Positions 33,013 to 36,735 of a stretch of 36,735 nucleotides of DNA are shown piece by piece. A program made the translations under genes and the position numbers. Source of the DNA: Acetobacteraceae bacterium. Lineage in GTDB: Bacteria > Pseudomonadota > Alphaproteobacteria > Acetobacterales > Acetobacteraceae. The DNA lies in the NCBI GenBank assembly GCA_020848935.1, contig JADLHF010000116.1, positions 1 to 36,735 on the forward strand, given 5' to 3'. The notes beneath the pieces were generated by a model. The model did not search any database. It was not told the origin of the DNA and saw only the letters and a program-made list of their open reading frames with translations. How positions within the stretch are numbered: the stretch's first letter is position 1; each line of letters begins with the position of its first letter.

Positions 33013-33042
33013 CCATGGCCGGCACCGGGGTGCCGGCCATGG
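33013..33042. terminator. Perfect 14-bp inverted repeat, probable terminator of the minus-strand giant gene
   Basis: Arms CCATGGCCGGCACC and GGTGCCGGCCATGG enclose a 2-base GG loop. It begins eight bases beyond the stop codon of the minus-strand gene (33050). Stability would be high, but no U-run follows on either strand, so rho-independent action is not certain. Its placement suits 3'-end formation or mRNA protection. Confidence 0.55.
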
Positions 33043-33049
33043 TGCGGTG

Positions 33050-36000
33050 TCATGGTGCCGGCGGGAGCGTCACCCGATAGACCCGTCCCTGGGTGGACGC
33101 GACCAGCAACTGGCCGCTGGCATCGAAGGCGAGGCCCGAGACCTCGGTGTTGTTGATGCCCTGGTCAACCAGGCTCACCGTGCGCACCGTGACACCGGCC
33201 GTGGTGATCTCCACCACGGAGTTGCTGTTGTCCGAGCCGTACCAGAGGTTGCCGGTCACCGGATCGATGGCGAGCCCGCTCTCGCCCGCGTTGAACGGCA
33301 GGTCGAACCCGCCGATCAGAGCGCCGGTGTCCGGATTGATTTCGGCGATGCGATCCGGGGAGGATCGCCGATCGACGACGAACAGATGGCCGCTGGCCGG
33401 ATCAAAGACGCCCGAAGACAGGTTGAAATTCGCCGGCAGTGCCAGCGACGCGAGCGCCGTGCCGGTTGCCGGATCCACCGCAATGACCCGGTCCGGGTTC
33501 GGTCCGCCGTTGAACAGCAGCAGGCTGCCGGACACCACCGCGGTGCCGCCAAGCGTGAACGCGGCGGGTGCCACCTGCATTCCGCCGGGCTGCAGGTGCT
33601 GCACGCCGAAGTCCTTGGTGTTCATCTGGAAGCTCAGCAGCTCCTGCCCGGTCGTCGTGTCGATCTTGTGCACCGTGCCGGGATTGCCGTTATCCGCCAG
33701 CCACAGCGCGCCGGCCTTGGTGTCGAAGGCGACATCGCGGAGATAGCCCAGTGCGGGGTTCAGTTCGTTCAGCACAAACGCCGCCGAGGTTCCGCCTGCG
33801 GTGGTCACGGTGATCGGGCCAAAGCCGTGCATCGGGTCATCGATCCGCACGCCGCTGTTGTCGGCGCCGGAGGCGTAGTAGGTGTCCGGGCCACTGCTGC
33901 CCGAATCATCGACAACCGTGGCACCGGCGAAGCCGTAGCTGGAAGCACCCTCGAGGAAGCCGTTGCCGGCGAGGTACAGGTTCCCGCCGGACACATCGAA
34001 GCCGGTCACCACGGGCACAATCTGCAACAACGGCTGCGCGGAGGCACCGAGCACCTGCAGCGTGAAGGCGCCGTTGGCGTAGGCCGGCACGGTCAGGGTG
34101 GCGGTTGTTCCGTCGTCGGCGGCGGCGCTGGGGTTCAGCAGCACCATCCGCAGCGCGCCAACACCGCTTTCGCGATAGCGCAGCAACACATCGGTGGCCG
34201 TGGATAGGCCGGTGCCGGTGAGCGTGATGCTCTGGCCCGGATTGGCGGAGGCTTCACTGGTGTCGGCGGCGGTGCCGCTGGCCGCCACGGCGGTGATCCC
34301 GGTCAGCCCCACCGTGAACGGCGCGCTGGTGCCGCCGGCGGTGCGAACCATCACCGGCCCGGTGAAACTGGCATTCAGCGGCAGCGTCAGGTTCACCGTG
34401 TCGTTCTGGCGATAGTTCGGCGCGCCCTGATAGACGTCCGGCCCCGCGCCCGGTCCCGGGTCCTCCACAATCGTGGTGCCGAAGAGATACTGCGTGCCGT
34501 CGCCGTCGATGAAGCCGCCGCCACGCAATGTCACCGCCGCAGTGAGGCCCTGCTGCTGCACTGACGTGACGTCGACGGCAGTGACCACCGGCACGATCTG
34601 CAGATAGGCATCGGTGCCGCTGCTGTCGCCCACGACGCGGACATAGCCGGTGACCGCGGCGTCCGGCACCACCACATCGGCGGTGGTACCATCGGCGGCG
34701 ACAGCAGTCGGGTGGACCACTATTTGGCTGCGGGTCCCATAGACATCGTAGGTCTGGAACACCACTTCGCTGCCCAAATCCAGATTGCCGCCAAGAACCG
34801 TGATGGTCTGGCCGGGATTGGCCGAGAATTTCAGCGGGTCAGCCGGCGCGCCGCTGGCCGCCGCCGCGGTCAGCCCGGTGAACGTCAGGCCGAACACGTT
34901 GCTGGTGCCACCGGTTGTGGTCACGGAGATCGGGCCCGCCGGCACGCCGTTCGGCACCGTCAGGTTCAGGCGGCCGTTATAGCGATAGGCGCTGTCGATA
35001 TAGGCGTAGGTTGCGTCGCTGCCGTCCCGGCGTGACGGGTCGGCAAGCGTGGTGGCACCGAAATTGACCGTGTTCGCACCCTCGATGAAGCCGCGGCCGG
35101 TCAGCGACAGCGTGGCCCCCGTGAAGGCCTGGTCCACCGGCATCGACACGTCATCCAGCACCGGCACCACCTGAAGCAGCAGGCCGGCACGGTCGTGCAC
35201 CAAACGCACCATGCCGGTCACCGCGGAATCCGGCACCACCACCGTCAGGCTGTTGCCGTCCGCGGCGATACTGGCCGGTGTGACGTTCAGCGACGTGACC
35301 ACCCCCTCGGCATCGGCGACAAGGAAGACAACCGCGTCCGCGCTGGTCAGTCCACTGCCGTTCAACGTGATCGTCTGGCCGGGATTGGCCGAGGCCACGC
35401 CACCATGCGCCGGCGTTCCGCGCGCCGCGTCAGCATCGATGGACGTCAAGCGGGTCTGGCCACTGCCGAAACGCGAGATGCCCAGCGCGTAGGTCCCGGT
35501 ATAGCCGTCATTGTTGCCGCTTCCGGCAACGGCCGGATCGTAGCTGGTATTCGAATAGCCGCTGATCCCGACATAGTAGGAGCCGGCTGTCGTCGCGACG
35601 AAATCGGTCGGCGCCGTGCCGCTCGGATAGACATACGTCGACGCCTTCTCCACGCCTGCCGCGTTGAACACGCGCAGATGCATGTAGGAACTGCCGGTCA
35701 GGTTGAGACTGATCAGATCGCCCGCGTTGAGATCGACCTTGTAGATATCCACGTCCAGACCGGCGAACGTGCCGTCGCCGACCTTGGTGTTGACGGTTGC
35801 CGTCGCACCCGCGGCCAGCGCCACCTTCAGGCTGGCATCCAGCGTATCGCCGACGTCGTCCGCACCGGGATCGATGCCCGGCAGTACGGTCGATACGTAG
35901 GAGTTCAGGCTCGCTGAACCGCCCGCTGTCTGGAGCGTGATCAGTCCTGGTCCGACATCGCCGGGCACTGTCAGCGTCACCAGCTGCTGGTTGGTGGTCT

Positions 36001-36735
36001 CCGGCAGGAACGTTGCGCCGTAATAGTTGGAATAGCTGCTGGCATCAGCAATGGTGCGCACCACCGCGTCGGTCACCGCCTTGCCGTCGATCAGCACCTT
36101 CAACTCGGTGGCCACCAGGCCGGTGCCTTCGAGGATCACGGTCTTGCCGGCGGCCAGCGTGCCGCCGACGCTGCGCAATGTGGGAACCACCTGCAGGTCG
36201 AACGACGCGGCGGCACCGAGTACTGACACCTTGCCACTGCGGGCCAGCTCCGGGATCTGCACGGTGAGCGAGGTGCCGTCGGAGCTGGCGGTGACGGCGC
36301 GCAGAACCGTTCCGGCATGTCCGGCATCATCCGCCGCGTCGAACTGCACCAGCGTCTGGTTGGTGAAACCCTGCCCCAGCAGCGTGATGGTCTGACCCGC
36401 GTTGGCCGAAGCGGCGCCGCCGGCGGCGGGCACGCCGGCGATCAGGCCCGGGGTCTGGATGCCGGTAAACAGCGACGGCGACGCGGCGGGCACGGTGGAT
36501 CCGGCGATCGATGCGTAGCCGCCCTCGGTGGTCACCTTGATCATGCCGTCCACGGTCAGCGGTGCGGTCACGGAATAGGCGCCGTTCGTGCCGCCGGTGA
36601 CGTCCAGTGTCGGCAGGTTGGTGAACTTGTCGTCGAACACCACGCCGCCGATGGTGATGGTGCTGGCACCCTCCATGAAGCCCGAGCCGTTCAGCGTGAA
36701 GGCGCTGTCACGTCCGGGCGAGCCGCTGGTCGAAC
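33050..36735 (-). CDS. Giant surface-type protein: TIG-like repeats, PPC-like domain, C-terminal beta-propeller (5' end beyond window)
   Basis: At least 1,227 residues are visible and the frame stays open to the right edge, so the N-terminus is missing. Modules beginning with SANPGQTIT-like segments start near 36400, 35390, 34820 and 34240. The last three are about 190 residues apart, each with a VxxVPV strand region, then GFIEG, then GPITVTTAGGTS. A PPC-like domain (about 35860-35440, with VDIYKVDLNAGDLISLNL and SYYVGISGYS) lies between the first and second. From about 33750 to the end are propeller-like repeats (AVDPATGTALASLAL, AEINPDTGALIGGFDLP, LAIDPVTGNLWYG). IPT/TIG and PPC domains usually occur in exported proteins. 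Adhesin, S-layer or matrix protein are possibilities. A hairpin follows the stop. Confidence 0.82.
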   Translation of the reverse strand, partial: STSGSPGRDSAFTLNGSGFMEGASTITIGGVVFDDKFTNLPTLDVTGGTNGAYSVTAPLTVDGMIKVTTEGGYASIAGSTVPAASPSLFTGIQTPGLIAGVPAAGGAASANAGQTITLLGQGFTNQTLVQFDAADDAGHAGTVLRAVTASSDGTSLTVQIPELARSGKVSVLGAAASFDLQVVPTLRSVGGTLAAGKTVILEGTGLVATELKVLIDGKAVTDAVVRTIADASSYSNYYGATFLPETTNQQLVTLTVPGDVGPGLITLQTAGGSASLNSYVSTVLPGIDPGADDVGDTLDASLKVALAAGATATVNTKVGDGTFAGLDVDIYKVDLNAGDLISLNLTGSSYMHLRVFNAAGVEKASTYVYPSGTAPTDFVATTAGSYYVGISGYSNTSYDPAVAGSGNNDGYTGTYALGISRFGSGQTRLTSIDADAARGTPAHGGVASANPGQTITLNGSGLTSADAVVFLVADAEGVVTSLNVTPASIAADGNSLTVVVPDSAVTGMVRLVHDRAGLLLQVVPVLDDVSMPVDQAFTGATLSLTGRGFIEGANTVNFGATTLADPSRRDGSDATYAYIDSAYRYNGRLNLTVPNGVPAGPISVTTTGGTSNVFGLTFTGLTAAAASGAPADPLKFSANPGQTITVLGGNLDLGSEVVFQTYDVYGTRSQIVVHPTAVAADGTTADVVVPDAAVTGYVRVVGDSSGTDAYLQIVPVVTAVDVTSVQQQGLTAAVTLRGGGFIDGDGTQYLFGTTIVEDPGPGAGPDVYQGAPNYRQNDTVNLTLPLNASFTGPVMVRTAGGTSAPFTVGLTGITAVAASGTAADTSEASANPGQSITLTGTGLSTATDVLLRYRESGVGALRMVLLNPSAAADDGTTATLTVPAYANGAFTLQVLGASAQPLLQIVPVVTGFDVSGGNLYLAGNGFLEGASSYGFAGATVVDDSGSSGPDTYYASGADNSGVRIDDPMHGFGPITVTTAGGTSAAFVLNELNPALGYLRDVAFDTKAGALWLADNGNPGTVHKIDTTTGQELLSFQMNTKDFGVQHLQPGGMQVAPAAFTLGGTAVVSGSLLLFNGGPNPDRVIAVDPATGTALASLALPANFNLSSGVFDPASGHLFVVDRRSSPDRIAEINPDTGALIGGFDLPFNAGESGLAIDPVTGNLWYGSDNSNSVVEITTAGVTVRTVSLVDQGINNTEVSGLAFDASGQLLVASTQGRVYRVTLPPAP

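Overview
The window is very GC-rich DNA (near 70 % by eye) with dense, short-spaced genes. Gene content and style suggest an alphaproteobacterium, most likely of the Acetobacteraceae/Rhodospirillales. This rests on pattern recognition: glmU-glmS next to a Gph-type phosphatase, SorAB-like sulfite oxidation, an FNR/FixK-type box, family III CoA-transferase catabolic genes, and intergenic A/T-rich inverted repeats that I associate with that family. No rRNA, tRNA, transposase, phage gene or CRISPR array was recognised.

Layout. 1-2339: a truncated M20 peptidase, a DehI-like haloacid dehalogenase and an SDR. 2323-6281: phosphoglycolate phosphatase (gph-like) diverging from glmU-glmS, the route to UDP-GlcNAc. 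6349-8607: a 48-residue membrane protein with a perfect TTGATCCAGATCAA box upstream, an 8-copy heptamer repeat, a class III aminotransferase, and an odd orphan frame. 8814-12632: a CinA-like protein with an altered C-terminal domain, a Tat-exported molybdenum sulfite oxidase with its cytochrome c subunit, and a RraA-like protein. 12633-13226: a gene-poor stretch with three small stem-loops and a run of 12 G. 13227-16991: a minus-strand catabolic run (FAH hydrolase, family III CoA-transferase, alpha/beta hydrolase, crotonase) split by a paired inverted repeat. 17114-18673: an acyl-CoA carboxylase carboxyltransferase subunit.

18766-26388 is the most system-like part. Two convergent runs hold seven genes: a polytopic GT-C-like membrane protein, a DAO-family flavoprotein and a membrane-anchored GT2 on the plus strand; a GMC flavoprotein, an extended-SDR-like protein, a TIM-barrel sugar isomerase/epimerase and a second GT2 on the minus strand. 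Start-stop overlaps show tight translational coupling. I read it as a locus that makes and transfers an oxidised or isomerised sugar, possibly onto a lipid carrier, at the membrane. No named pathway matches.

26520-30017: a pair of acyl-CoA dehydrogenases, the second without the usual catalytic Glu, followed by a CurA-like reductase; a paired repeat lies between the two dehydrogenases. 30252-36735: two convergent giant repeat proteins. One is an RTX-type protein with ten ELWxxDGT motifs spaced strictly 55/48 residues apart. The other is an incomplete TIG-like array interrupted by a PPC-like domain and ending in a beta-propeller-like region. Both look like secreted or surface proteins.

Structure the genes do not explain: a dispersed family of A/T-rich hairpin-plus-box elements. 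It forms head-to-head pairs at 10098-10215, 14817-14987 and 27721-27826, with single or decayed copies near 8708-8748 and 13178-13218.
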